In this document: in pieces, positions 6,929-15,218 of the stretch
Numbering within the stretch: position 1 is the stretch's first letter
Layout: every line of letters begins with the position of its first letter
Assembly: GCF_036075115.1 (NCBI RefSeq)
Contig: NZ_CP107958.1
Location: 7,750,001 to 7,814,000 of the forward strand
Direction of reading: 5' to 3'
Length of the DNA stretch: 64,000 bases
From: Streptomyces sp. NBC_00377
GTDB lineage: Bacteria; Actinomycetota; Actinomycetes; Streptomycetales; Streptomycetaceae
Position numbers and translations under genes: made by a program
The notes under the pieces: model-generated
Databases searched by the model: none
The model's input: the letters and a program-made list of their open reading frames with translations, nothing else
What the model was told of the DNA's origin: nothing

Positions 6929-9900
6929 GGCTGCACCGGCTCGACCTGACGGCCTTCGGTCCCTTCGGCGGCTCCCAGCGTGTCGACTTCGACGAACTCT
7001 CCGCCGCCGGGATCTTCCTGCTGCACGGGCCGACGGGCGCCGGCAAGACCTCCGTCCTGGACGCCGTGTGCTATGCCCTGTACGGCTCCGTGCCCGGCGC
7101 CCGGCAGAGCGGCCAGGGCCTGACCCTGCGCAGCGACCACGCGGCGCCCGGCACCCGCACCGAGGTCACCCTCGAACTCACCGTCGCGGGACGCCGACTG
7201 GAGGTCACCCGGCAGCCGCCCTGGGAGCGGGCCAAGAGGCGCGGCACGGGCACGACGGTCGAGAAGGCGCAGAGCCTGCTGCGCGAGCACGACCCGGTCG
7301 CCGGCGCCTGGAAGGACCTCAGCCGCTCCCACCAGGAGATCGGCGAGGAGATCAGCCAGCTGCTCGGCATGAGCCGCGAACAGTTCTGCCAGGTCGTGCT
7401 GCTGCCCCAGGGCGACTTCGCCCGTTTCCTGCGCGCCGACGCCGAGGCGCGCGGCCGGCTCCTCGGCCGCCTCTTCGACACGCGCCGGTTCGCCGAGGTC
7501 GAGAAGCGGCTCACCGAGCGCCGCCGCGCCACGGAGGCACGCGTGCGTGAGGGCGACTCCGCGCTGCTCGCCGACGCGCACCGGATGCAGCAGGTGGCCG
7601 GAGACGCCATGGCGCTGCCCGAATGCACCCCGGGTGAACCCGGGCTCGCGGAGGCCGTGCTGTCCGCGGCCGCCGTCGCCCGCAGCACCGCGCGCGAGCT
7701 GCTGACCAGCGCCCACTGCGGCCGCCTCGCCGCCGAGTCCGCGCAGGCCGACGCCGAGCGCACGCTGGAGGACGCACGGGAACGGGCCCGGCTCCAGCGC
7801 CGGTTCGCCGAAGCGCAGGAGCGGGCCGCGGCGCTGGAGGAGCGGGCCGGCGCCCATCGGGAGGCGCAGGCGCGGATGGAGCGGGCGCGCAAGGCGGAGG
7901 CGGTCGCTCCGGCTCTGGAGCTGCGCGACGCCGCCGACGCCGAGCACACCGAGGCGTCCGCCCGTGCGGCACGCGCCCGTGCCCGGCTCCCCGAGCGGTT
8001 CGCGGACGCCGGGGCCGCCGGGCTCGCCGCCGCCGCACGCCGGGCCGCCGAGGACCTGGGCGGGCTGGAGTCGGCCCGCCGTGGCGAGCGGCGGCTGACG
8101 GATCTGGTCGCCGAACGGGACGACCTGGACCGGCGGGAGCGGGACGACGAGGACGTCCTGACGGAGACCGAGGCATGGCTCGCGGGCTGGGACACCGTCC
8201 GCGCGGGTCTTCAGGCCCGCGTCGAGTCCGCGCAGGAGGCAGCCACCCGCGCCGAACAGTTCGACGGCCGCCGAGAGCCCGCGCAACGCCGTCTGAAGGC
8301 CGCCCGGCGGCGCGACGAGCTGACCCGTGACCTGGAGGCCGGCCGGCGCAGGGCCCTCGCCTCCGGCGAGCAGGCGCAGACGGCCCGTGCGCACTGGCTC
8401 GACCTCAAGGAACAGCGCCTGAACGGCATCGCAGCCGAACTGGCCGCCACCCTGGCCGACGGGAGACCGTGTGCCGTCTGCGGCGCCACCGAGCACCCCG
8501 CGCCCGCCCGCAAGGTCGCGGGACACGTCGACCGCGAGGCCGAGGAGCGGGCCCTGACCGCCTCCCGGCGCGCCGAGGAACGGCACGCCCAGGACGAACG
8601 CGATCTCGGTCCCGTCCGCGAGGCGCTCGCGGCCGCCGCCGCCGAGGCGGGCGACACCGCGACGGACCGGCTCGCCGCCGAGGCGCAGGAGGCCGAGGAC
8701 GCCTACGCGCGGGCCCGCGGGGACGCCTCCGCGCTGCACTCCGCGCGCGAGGAGCTGCGCCAGGCCGAGCTGGAGCACGAGCGTCGCACCGCCGCGCAGC
8801 GCGAGGCCGCGGTGAGAGCCGCCTCCCGGGTGGGCCACCGCGACCGCCTGGAACGTGAACGGGCCGTCCTGGAAGAGGAGTTGGCGCAGGTCCGAGGAGC
8901 CGCGGCAAGTGTCGCGGCGCGGGCCGCCGAACTGGAGGAGCTGGCCGCACGCCTCACCGACGCGGCCGACAGCGCTCGCGTCGCCGAGGAGAGCGCCGCC
9001 CGCCTCAAGGCGGCCGACGGGCGCCTCGACGAAGCCGCGTTCCGGGCCGGTTTCGACACCCCGCGGGCCGCCGCCGACGCCCTCCTCGACGCCGCCGCCC
9101 ACCGTGAGCTGCAACGGCGACTGGACGCCCGGCAGTCCGAGGAGGCCGCCGTACGGGGCGTCCTCCTCGCCGAACCCGAGACCGTGGCCGCCGGCCGGCA
9201 GCCGCCCGTCGACCTCGCGGCCGCGGAACGGTCGGCGGCCGCCGCGGCGGAGCGGCTGCGCACGGCTGCCTCCGTCCAGGACGCGGCCGCCCGTCGCTGC
9301 GCGGAGCTCGACCAGCTCTCCGCGCGCGCGAGCGACGGCGTACGGCGTCTCGGGCCGCTGCGCGAGGAGTACGACCGGGTGGCCCGACTGGCCGGTCTCG
9401 CCGCCGGCACCTCGGCGGACAACGAGCGCAAGATGCGCCTGGAGGCGTACGTCCTGGCCGCCCGCCTGGAACAGGTGGCCGCCGCCGCGACCGTCCGGCT
9501 CCAGCGCATGTCCTCGGGGCGCTACACCCTCGTCCACTCCGACGACCGGGCCGGACGCGGCCGCAGCGGGCTGGGCCTGCACGTCGTCGACGCCTGGACC
9601 GGGCGGGAGCGGGACACGGCCACCCTGTCCGGCGGCGAGACGTTCTTCGCCTCGCTCGCCCTCGCCCTGGGTCTCGCCGACGTCGTGACCGACGAGGCGG
9701 GCGGGGTCCGCCTCGACACCCTCTTCATCGACGAGGGGTTCGGCAGCCTCGACGACCAGACGCTCGACGAGGTACTCGACGTCCTCGACTCGCTGCGCGA
9801 ACGCGACCGCAGCGTCGGCATCGTCAGCCACGTCGCCGACCTGCGCCGTCGCATCCACGCGCAGCTGGAGGTCGTCAAGGGCAGATCGGGGTCCGTCGTG

Positions 9901-9951
9901 CGGCAGCGGGGCTACCGGCCGAGCGGGCGCCGGGGGAGCGGCGAGGAGTAG
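6925..9951 (+). CDS. sbcC: Exonuclease ATPase subunit SbcC
   Basis: A 1008-residue Rad50-type SMC ATPase. Walker A GPTGAGKTS lies at about 35-43, long heptad coiled coils fill about 170-890, the zinc hook CAVC is at about 516-519, and the C-terminal ABC signature LSGGE (about 901) and Walker B LFIDEGFGSLD (about 934) complete the ATPase. It powers and positions SbcD for DNA end processing. The GTG start overlaps sbcD by four bases. Its last 40 bases overlap the convergent Lrp-type gene. Confidence 0.97.
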   Translation: MRLHRLDLTAFGPFGGSQRVDFDELSAAGIFLLHGPTGAGKTSVLDAVCYALYGSVPGARQSGQGLTLRSDHAAPGTRTEVTLELTVAGRRLEVTRQPPWERAKRRGTGTTVEKAQSLLREHDPVAGAWKDLSRSHQEIGEEISQLLGMSREQFCQVVLLPQGDFARFLRADAEARGRLLGRLFDTRRFAEVEKRLTERRRATEARVREGDSALLADAHRMQQVAGDAMALPECTPGEPGLAEAVLSAAAVARSTARELLTSAHCGRLAAESAQADAERTLEDARERARLQRRFAEAQERAAALEERAGAHREAQARMERARKAEAVAPALELRDAADAEHTEASARAARARARLPERFADAGAAGLAAAARRAAEDLGGLESARRGERRLTDLVAERDDLDRRERDDEDVLTETEAWLAGWDTVRAGLQARVESAQEAATRAEQFDGRREPAQRRLKAARRRDELTRDLEAGRRRALASGEQAQTARAHWLDLKEQRLNGIAAELAATLADGRPCAVCGATEHPAPARKVAGHVDREAEERALTASRRAEERHAQDERDLGPVREALAAAAAEAGDTATDRLAAEAQEAEDAYARARGDASALHSAREELRQAELEHERRTAAQREAAVRAASRVGHRDRLERERAVLEEELAQVRGAAASVAARAAELEELAARLTDAADSARVAEESAARLKAADGRLDEAAFRAGFDTPRAAADALLDAAAHRELQRRLDARQSEEAAVRGVLLAEPETVAAGRQPPVDLAAAERSAAAAAERLRTAASVQDAAARRCAELDQLSARASDGVRRLGPLREEYDRVARLAGLAAGTSADNERKMRLEAYVLAARLEQVAAAATVRLQRMSSGRYTLVHSDDRAGRGRSGLGLHVVDAWTGRERDTATLSGGETFFASLALALGLADVVTDEAGGVRLDTLFIDEGFGSLDDQTLDEVLDVLDSLRERDRSVGIVSHVADLRRRIHAQLEVVKGRSGSVVRQRGYRPSGRRGSGEE

Positions 9952-10358
9952 ACGACGCTGGTCGTCACCGACCCCAGCGCGCCGATCTTGCCCGACACCT
10001 CCTCCAGGTGCCGCATCGACCGGGCGGTCACCTTGATCACGAAGCAGTCGTCGCCCGTCACATGGTGCGCCTCGAGGATCTCGGGCGTGACGGCCACCAG
10101 GTCGTGGAACGGCTTGTAGTTGCCGTTGGGGTAGCGCAGCCGCACGAAGGCCAGGATCGGCAGCCCCAGCCGCTCGGGGTCCACCACGGCCGCGTACCCC
10201 TGGATGACGCCCGCCTCCTCCAGCCGTCGCACCCGCTCGGTGACGGCACTGGGCGACATCGCCACGGCGCGCGCCAGGTCGGCGAAACTGGCCCGGCCCT
10301 CGCGCTGGAGGACCTCGAGAATGCGCCAGTCGGTGGCGTCCGGGGAATACGCGGTCAT
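9912..10358 (-). CDS. Lrp/AsnC-family regulator, divergent from rhodanese gene
   Basis: A 148-residue Lrp/AsnC protein. The N-terminal helix-turn-helix (about residues 8-55) reads DWRILEVLQREGRASFADLARAV then SPSAVTERVRRLEEAGVIQGY; the C-terminal RAM domain (about 65-145) binds small effectors and assembles oligomers. ATG at 10358 is the family start; there is no clear ribosome site. It runs head to head with a rhodanese gene 140 bases away, its likely target. Its 3' end overlaps the end of sbcC by 40 bases on the opposite strand. Confidence 0.9.
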   Translation of the reverse strand: MTAYSPDATDWRILEVLQREGRASFADLARAVAMSPSAVTERVRRLEEAGVIQGYAAVVDPERLGLPILAFVRLRYPNGNYKPFHDLVAVTPEILEAHHVTGDDCFVIKVTARSMRHLEEVSGKIGALGSVTTSVVYSSPLPRRPLGR

Positions 10359-10498
10359 GGAGGACAGATAGCAGGGGAATCCACGGCGAGGCAAGGCAAG
10401 GGCCGGGGAACGGCCCTTCAGGAAGGCGGTCGCCGGTCGTAGATTTCTGGGTGTCGGCAGCGGCCGCCGACCGTAACCCGCCACGGAAAGGCCCCGCG

Positions 10499-11032
10499 AT
10501 GACCCCCGCGACCACCAGGATCCCCGAGAGCACCTCGAGCCCCCAGAGCACCTCGAGCCCCGCGACCGCCGTCAACCCCGTCCTGCGCGTCGCCCCCGCC
10601 GCCCCGGCCGAGGCCGCCGCCCACTTCCGGGCGAGTCTCGCCCTGTACGCCGACGTCTCCGACGTGGCCGCGGCCCTCGCCGCCGGCGGCGACCCCGGCT
10701 TCGTCGTCCTGGACTCCCGGTCCACGGATTCCTGGGACCAGGGCCACGTCCCGGGCGCCGTCCACCTGCCCACCGCACTCATCCCCACGCAGGCAGCACA
10801 GCTCCTCGACCCGGACGTGCCGGTCGTCACCTACTGCTGGGGTCCCGGCTGCAACGGAGCCACCCGCGCGGCCCTCGCGCTCGCCGAACTCGGCTACCGG
10901 GTCAAGGAGATGCTCGGCGGCTTCGAGTACTGGGTGCGCGAGGGCTTCGGCTACGACACCTGGCAGGGCCACGAGCGGCGCGACGCCGATCCGCTCACGG
11001 CGCCCGTCGACGCGGAGAACTGCGGCTGCTGA
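10499..11032 (+). CDS. Rhodanese-like sulfurtransferase
   Basis: A 177-residue single-domain rhodanese. FVVLDSRSTDSWDQGHVPGAVHLP is the N-terminal CH2 signature, and the active-site loop YCWGPGCNGATRAA carries the presumed persulfide cysteine C113 with a second Cys at 118. The protein ends in ENCGC, adding two exposed cysteines. Residues 11-22 contain STSSPQSTSSPA, encoded by a short direct duplication. An AAAGG ribosome site precedes ATG 10499. Thiosulfate or another sulfane donor is the likely substrate. The divergent Lrp-type gene probably controls it. Confidence 0.88.
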   Translation: MTPATTRIPESTSSPQSTSSPATAVNPVLRVAPAAPAEAAAHFRASLALYADVSDVAAALAAGGDPGFVVLDSRSTDSWDQGHVPGAVHLPTALIPTQAAQLLDPDVPVVTYCWGPGCNGATRAALALAELGYRVKEMLGGFEYWVREGFGYDTWQGHERRDADPLTAPVDAENCGC

Positions 11033-11121
11033 CAGCCCGGGACACGGGGCCGCCGGCCGTGCATGCGCGCCGTACCCGTACGCACCGGGCGGGGCGCTCG
11101 GGCGCCAGGTGCGTACCGGCA

Positions 11122-11157
11122 GGGCCGGGGCGGCGACTACGTCCGACGCCCCGGCCC
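11122..11157. terminator. Bidirectional hairpin terminator
   Basis: GGGCCGGGGCG (11122-11132) and CGCCCCGGCCC (11147-11157) form a perfect 11-bp stem around a 14-base loop between the convergent rhodanese and DUF885 genes. There is no T-run, as is usual in Streptomyces. Confidence 0.7.
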
Positions 11158-11169
11158 CGAAACCGCGCC

Positions 11170-12861
11170 TCAGAGCCGGGCCAGCTCGTCCACCAGGTCG
11201 TCCAGCCCCAGCGAGCCCTGCGAAAGGGCCGCCATGTGCCAGGACTTGAGGTCGAAGGCGTCTCCGTGACGCTCGCGGGCCTTCTCCCGGCCGAGCAGCC
11301 AGGCACGCTCGCCGAGCTTGTAGCCGATCGCCTGGCCGGGCATCGTCAGATAGCGGGTCAGCTCGCTCTCCACGAAGTCCGCGGGGCGGCTGCTGTGCCC
11401 CCCGAAGAACTCCTGGGCCAGCTCCGGCGTCCAGCGCTCACCCGGGTGGAAGGGGGAGTCCGCCGGGATCTCCAGCTCCAGGTGCATGCCGATGTCGACG
11501 ATGACCCGGACCGCCCGCATCATCTGCGCGTCCAGATAGCCGAGCCGCTGCTCCGCGTCCGTGAGGAAGCCGAGTTCGTCCATCAGCCGTTCCGCGTACA
11601 GCGCCCAGCCCTCGCAGTTGGCGCTGACGAATCCCACGGAGGCCTGGTAGCGCGACAGGTTCTCGGCGACGTGCGCCCACTGCGCCAGCTGGAGGTGATG
11701 ACCGGGGACGCCCTCGTGGTACCAGGTGGAGACGAGGTCGTAGACGGGGAAGCGGGTCTGCCCCATCGTCGGCAGCCAGGTGCGGCCCGGCCGCGAGAAG
11801 TCCTCCGTCGGCGGCGTGTAGTACGGGGCGGCGGCGCCGCCGGGCGGGGCGATGTGCGACTCCACCCTCCGCACCCGCTCGGCGAGTTCGAAGTGCGTGC
11901 CGTCGAGCTGCTCGATCGCCTGGTCCATCAGGCCCTGAAGCCAGTCGCGGACCTCGTCGACGCCGTCGATGTGCGTCCCGTGCGCGTCGAGGTGGGCCAG
12001 CGCCACCCACGGCGTCTCCGCGCCCGGCAGGACCTTCTCGGCCTCCTGCTTCATCTCGCCGAGCAGCCGGTGGTACTCCGCCCAGCCGTACGCGTACGCC
12101 TCGTCGAGGTCCAGGTCGGTGCCGTTGAAGTAGCGGGAGCAGCGGGCGTACCGCTCCCGGCCGATGGTGTTCGGCGCGCCCTCGATCGTCGGCGCGTACA
12201 CCTCGCGCATCCAGTCCCGCAGCTGCACGACGGCCGCTGTCGCTCCACGGGCGGCCTCGTCCAGCTCCGCGCGCAGCGCCTCCGGCCCGCCGGCCGCGAA
12301 GTCCTCGAACCAGCCGCGCCCCTCGCCGTTCGTGTCCGACCACTCGGTGAGCTGTCCGACGAAGGTGGCGGTCGGCCGGGGAGCCGCGTACAGCTTGCGC
12401 TCCAGACCGAGCGCCAGTGACTCCCGGTAGCCGGCGAGGGCGGCCGGCACCGCGCGCAGCCGCTCGGCGATCGCCGCCCAGTCCGCGTCGGTCTCGGCGG
12501 GGGTCACGGTGAACACCTCGCGCACATGATGCGGAGGGGTGGCCATGTTGCCCACGGCGCGCAGGCCCTCGTCGGCGTCGTGCACGGCGAGTTCCGCGGT
12601 CAGGCGCTCGCGCAGCAGGCGAGCGCACCGGCGCTCGATGTCACTTTCCGCGCCGGGCCTGCGTTCCGCCGCGTCCAGCTCGGCCAGGGTGTCCCGCGCG
12701 AGCTGCGCGAGCGCGTCCTGGCCGGCGGGCGAGTAGTCGGGCAGACGGCTCGAACTCTCCTGCACGCCGAGGTAGGTACCGGTCACCGGGTCGAGGGCGA
12801 TGAAGTCGTCGACATACGCGTCGGCGACCTCACGGGGAAGCGGGCTGTTGGTCTGTGACAT
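11170..12861 (-). CDS. DUF885 family protein (putative metallopeptidase)
   Basis: A 563-residue DUF885 protein. The family's zinc-site-like motif appears as TWYHEGVPGHHLQLAQ near residue 380, with a downstream glutamate-containing helix (NCEGWALYAERLMDELG). DUF885 members look like distant M32/M2-type peptidases, but activity is rarely shown. ATG 12861 has a GGAG five bases upstream and is preferred to ATG 12870, which lacks a properly spaced site. No signal peptide is seen, so it is probably cytoplasmic. Confidence 0.88.
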   Translation of the reverse strand: MSQTNSPLPREVADAYVDDFIALDPVTGTYLGVQESSSRLPDYSPAGQDALAQLARDTLAELDAAERRPGAESDIERRCARLLRERLTAELAVHDADEGLRAVGNMATPPHHVREVFTVTPAETDADWAAIAERLRAVPAALAGYRESLALGLERKLYAAPRPTATFVGQLTEWSDTNGEGRGWFEDFAAGGPEALRAELDEAARGATAAVVQLRDWMREVYAPTIEGAPNTIGRERYARCSRYFNGTDLDLDEAYAYGWAEYHRLLGEMKQEAEKVLPGAETPWVALAHLDAHGTHIDGVDEVRDWLQGLMDQAIEQLDGTHFELAERVRRVESHIAPPGGAAAPYYTPPTEDFSRPGRTWLPTMGQTRFPVYDLVSTWYHEGVPGHHLQLAQWAHVAENLSRYQASVGFVSANCEGWALYAERLMDELGFLTDAEQRLGYLDAQMMRAVRVIVDIGMHLELEIPADSPFHPGERWTPELAQEFFGGHSSRPADFVESELTRYLTMPGQAIGYKLGERAWLLGREKARERHGDAFDLKSWHMAALSQGSLGLDDLVDELARL

Positions 12862-12894
12862 GCGCTCCATCCTCGTACGGGGCGGTGGCGCACG

Positions 12895-13386
12895 TCACGT
12901 CGTTTGTCCCGAAGTCGTCGGCGGCAGCAGGGGCCCGCACTCCCACTGCTGGAATATCAGCCGGGTCTCGACCCGGGCCACCTCCCGCCGTGCCGTGAAC
13001 TCGTCGAGCACCAGCCGCTGGAGATCCGCCATGTCCGCGACGGCGACATGGACCAGATAGTCGTCGGGCCCGGTGAGGTGGAAGACCGAGAGCGCCTCCG
13101 GCATCGCCCGGATCCGCTCCACGAACGGTCCCACCAACTCCCGCCGATGCGGTCTGACCTGCACCGACAACAGCGCCTGAAGACCACGCCCCAGTTTGGC
13201 CGGATCGAGTCGCAGCTGATGTCCGAGGATCACGCCCGAGCGCCGCAACCGTGTCACCCGGTCCAGGCAGGTCGAGGGGGCGACACCGACCTGTGCCGCG
13301 AGATCCCGGTAGGTGGTCCGGGCGTCGTTCTGCAGCAGCCGCAGCAGCTGGAGATCGACCGTGTCCAGTACGACGGATTCGGCCAT
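12895..13386 (-). CDS. Lrp/AsnC-family regulator, divergent from sulfur amino-acid lyase
   Basis: A 163-residue Lrp/AsnC protein with helix-turn-helix LQLLRLLQNDARTTYRDLAA then APSTCLDRVTRLRRSGVI (about 12-55) and a RAM domain containing FHLTGPDDYLVHVAV. It is head to head with a Cys/Met-metabolism PLP enzyme 60 bases away. The same arrangement is known for MdeR and methionine gamma-lyase in Pseudomonas putida, so amino-acid-responsive control of that gene is likely. The short intergenic region has a TTCGAA core at 13407-13412. Confidence 0.9.
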   Translation of the reverse strand: MAESVVLDTVDLQLLRLLQNDARTTYRDLAAQVGVAPSTCLDRVTRLRRSGVILGHQLRLDPAKLGRGLQALLSVQVRPHRRELVGPFVERIRAMPEALSVFHLTGPDDYLVHVAVADMADLQRLVLDEFTARREVARVETRLIFQQWECGPLLPPTTSGQTT

Positions 13387-13446
13387 CGGCCGAACGTAGC
13401 ACGGTATTCGAACACAGCGACCCGTCCGTTGTTCACCCTGCGGTCC

Positions 13447-14724
13447 ATGGACTCAGCCCCATCGAGCACGCACGCGTACGACGACGTACGCCGACCCGCG
13501 TCGAGAGCGCCCCGCGCACTGGCCACCGAGGCCGTGCACGCGGGACGGGACGATCTGGCCCGGCAGGGCCTGCACGCCCCGCCGATCGACCTGTCCACCA
13601 CCTATCCCTCCTTCGACAGCCGGGCCGAGGCGGCGCGCATCGACGCGTTCGCCGCCACGGGCGCGGAGCCGGAGGGACCGCCCGTGTACGGCCGGCTGGG
13701 CAATCCGACCGTCGCCCGCTTCGAGACCGCCCTCGCCCGCCTCGAAGGCGCCGAGAGCGCGGTCGCGTTCGCCAGCGGGATGGCGGCGCTGAGCGCGGTG
13801 CTGCTCGCGCGCGCTTCGACGGGACTGCGGCACGTGGTCGCCGTCCGTCCCCTCTACGGGTGCAGCGACCACCTCCTGACCGCCGGGCTGCTCGGCTCCG
13901 AGGTCACCTGGACCGACCCCGCCGGGATCGCGGACGCGCTGCGCCCGGACACGGGTCTGGTCATGGTCGAGTCGCCGGCCAACCCGACGCTCGCCGAGGT
14001 CGACCTGCGGGCTGTCGCCCACGCCTGCGGCTCGGTCCCGCTGCTCGCCGACAACACCTTCGCGACGCCCGTGCTCCAGCGGCCCGTGGAGGAGGGCGCA
14101 CGGCTCGTCCTGCACAGCGCCACCAAGTACCTGGGCGGGCACGGGGATGTGCTGGGGGGTGTGGTCGCCTGCGACGAGGAGTTCGCCGGGACGCTTCGGC
14201 AGATACGTTTCGCCACCGGTGGCGTGCTGCATCCGCTGGCCGGCTATCTGCTGCTGCGGGGACTGTCGACCCTGCCGGTGCGGGTGCGGGCCGCCTCCGC
14301 GACCGCCGCGGAGCTGGCCCGGCGGCTGGCCGCCGACCCGCGTGTCGCCCGTGTCCACTATCCGCGGATCGGCGGCGCGATGATCGCCTTCGAGGTGTAC
14401 GGCGACCCGCACGAGGTGATCGCCTCGGTCGGCCTGATCACCCCTGCCGTCAGCCTCGGCAGCGTCGACACCCTCATCCAGCACCCGGCGTCCATCAGCC
14501 ATCGCATCGTGGACGCGCACGAACGCCGGGGCGTGGGCGTGAGCGATCGTCTGTTGCGGCTCTCGGTCGGCCTGGAGGACGTCGAGGACCTGTGGGACGA
14601 CCTGCGAGGAGCGCTCGGCGCGCGCCCCACGACCGCCGCGTCCGAGCGTCCGGCCGCCGCTGTCCGACCGGCGACGGCGGACCGTGTGGGCGAACCGCGT
14701 ACGGCGGACCGCCTGCGCTGGTGA
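13447..14724 (+). CDS. PLP-dependent Cys/Met metabolism enzyme (methionine gamma-lyase/cystathionine lyase type)
   Basis: A 425-residue member of the cystathionine gamma-synthase/lyase fold-type I family. Visible landmarks are the substrate/PLP-phosphate region YGRLGNPTVARFE, ASGMAAL, the PLP-binding Asp in LLADNTFATPVL, and the Schiff-base Lys in LHSATKYLGGHGD; the C-terminal substrate segment is HPASISH. It probably cleaves methionine, cystathionine or cysteine, but the exact substrate cannot be fixed by eye. The last 40 residues are low-complexity (repeated ERPAAAVRPA-like text) and blend into the repeat region that follows. The divergent Lrp-type gene is its probable regulator. Confidence 0.88.
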   Translation: MDSAPSSTHAYDDVRRPASRAPRALATEAVHAGRDDLARQGLHAPPIDLSTTYPSFDSRAEAARIDAFAATGAEPEGPPVYGRLGNPTVARFETALARLEGAESAVAFASGMAALSAVLLARASTGLRHVVAVRPLYGCSDHLLTAGLLGSEVTWTDPAGIADALRPDTGLVMVESPANPTLAEVDLRAVAHACGSVPLLADNTFATPVLQRPVEEGARLVLHSATKYLGGHGDVLGGVVACDEEFAGTLRQIRFATGGVLHPLAGYLLLRGLSTLPVRVRAASATAAELARRLAADPRVARVHYPRIGGAMIAFEVYGDPHEVIASVGLITPAVSLGSVDTLIQHPASISHRIVDAHERRGVGVSDRLLRLSVGLEDVEDLWDDLRGALGARPTTAASERPAAAVRPATADRVGEPRTADRLRW

Positions 14725-15218
14725 ACCGTGTGCGGTGAGCTGCGCAGGGCGAACGGAGACGGCGAACCGTAAGTGCGTGGCCCGGCGGAGTGGCTCCGCC
14801 GGGCCCGCACGTTCGAGGCTCGCGGTTCGCGGCTCGGAGTCCGGAGTCCGGAGTCCGGAGGCCCGGAGGCCCGGAGGCCCGGAGTTGGGTGTCCCACGGT
14901 CCGGAGACCTTGGGGGCGCAGGTCCTGAAGTGCAAGGTCTGGTGGTCCATGGTCCGGAGACTTTGAGGTCGCAGGTCCTGAAGTGCAAGGTCCGGTGTCC
15001 GCACGGCCCGGAGACCTTGGGGGCGCAGGTCCTGAAGTGCAAGGTCCAATGTCCCCCGGTCCGGAGACCTTGAGGCCGCAGGTCCTGAAGCACATGGCCC
15101 GGTGGCCCACAGCCCGGAGACTCCGAGGCTCGGGACCCCGAGGCCCCGAGGCCCCGAGGCCCCAGGCCCGGAGGTCGGAGGGCCGGGGTCCGAGGCTCCG
15201 GGTCCGTGGTCCTGTGTC
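14725..15218. other. Long gene-free repeat region
   Basis: This 494-base stretch between the lyase and the ACT/GNAT gene is built almost wholly of repeats: GGAGTCC x3 and GGAGGCCC x3 (about 14838-14883), the ~53-bp array at 14898-15135, then CCCCGAGG x3 (about 15135-15160). Open frames crossing it on both strands lack any family similarity and change frame between units, so none is annotated. Confidence 0.7.
14898..15135. repeat. Direct repeat array, 53-54 bp period, four copies plus a decayed fifth
   Basis: Units begin at 14898, 14951, 15005, 15058 and 15112. Each contains GGTCCGGAGACCTT then GCAGGTCCTGAAGTGCAAGG with few substitutions; the fifth degenerates after GCCCGGAGACTCC. Periods of 53, 54, 53 and 54 bases are not multiples of three throughout, which argues against a coding repeat. 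Confidence 0.88.

Noticed and set aside
6445..10830. 1461-residue open frame antisense to sbcD-sbcC
   Set aside because: It is a consequence of strong GC3 bias in sbcC; it has no start signal and no family likeness.
11059..12420. 453-residue open frame antisense to the DUF885 gene
   Set aside because: No domain is recognisable and it has typical mirror-frame composition; the minus-strand DUF885 protein accounts for the DNA.
14495..15110. Open frames across the 14.9-kb repeats reading as repeated TSGPAPPRSPG-like peptides
   Set aside because: Unit periods of 53-54 bases change the frame, there is no ribosome site, and the composition is unlike a real protein.
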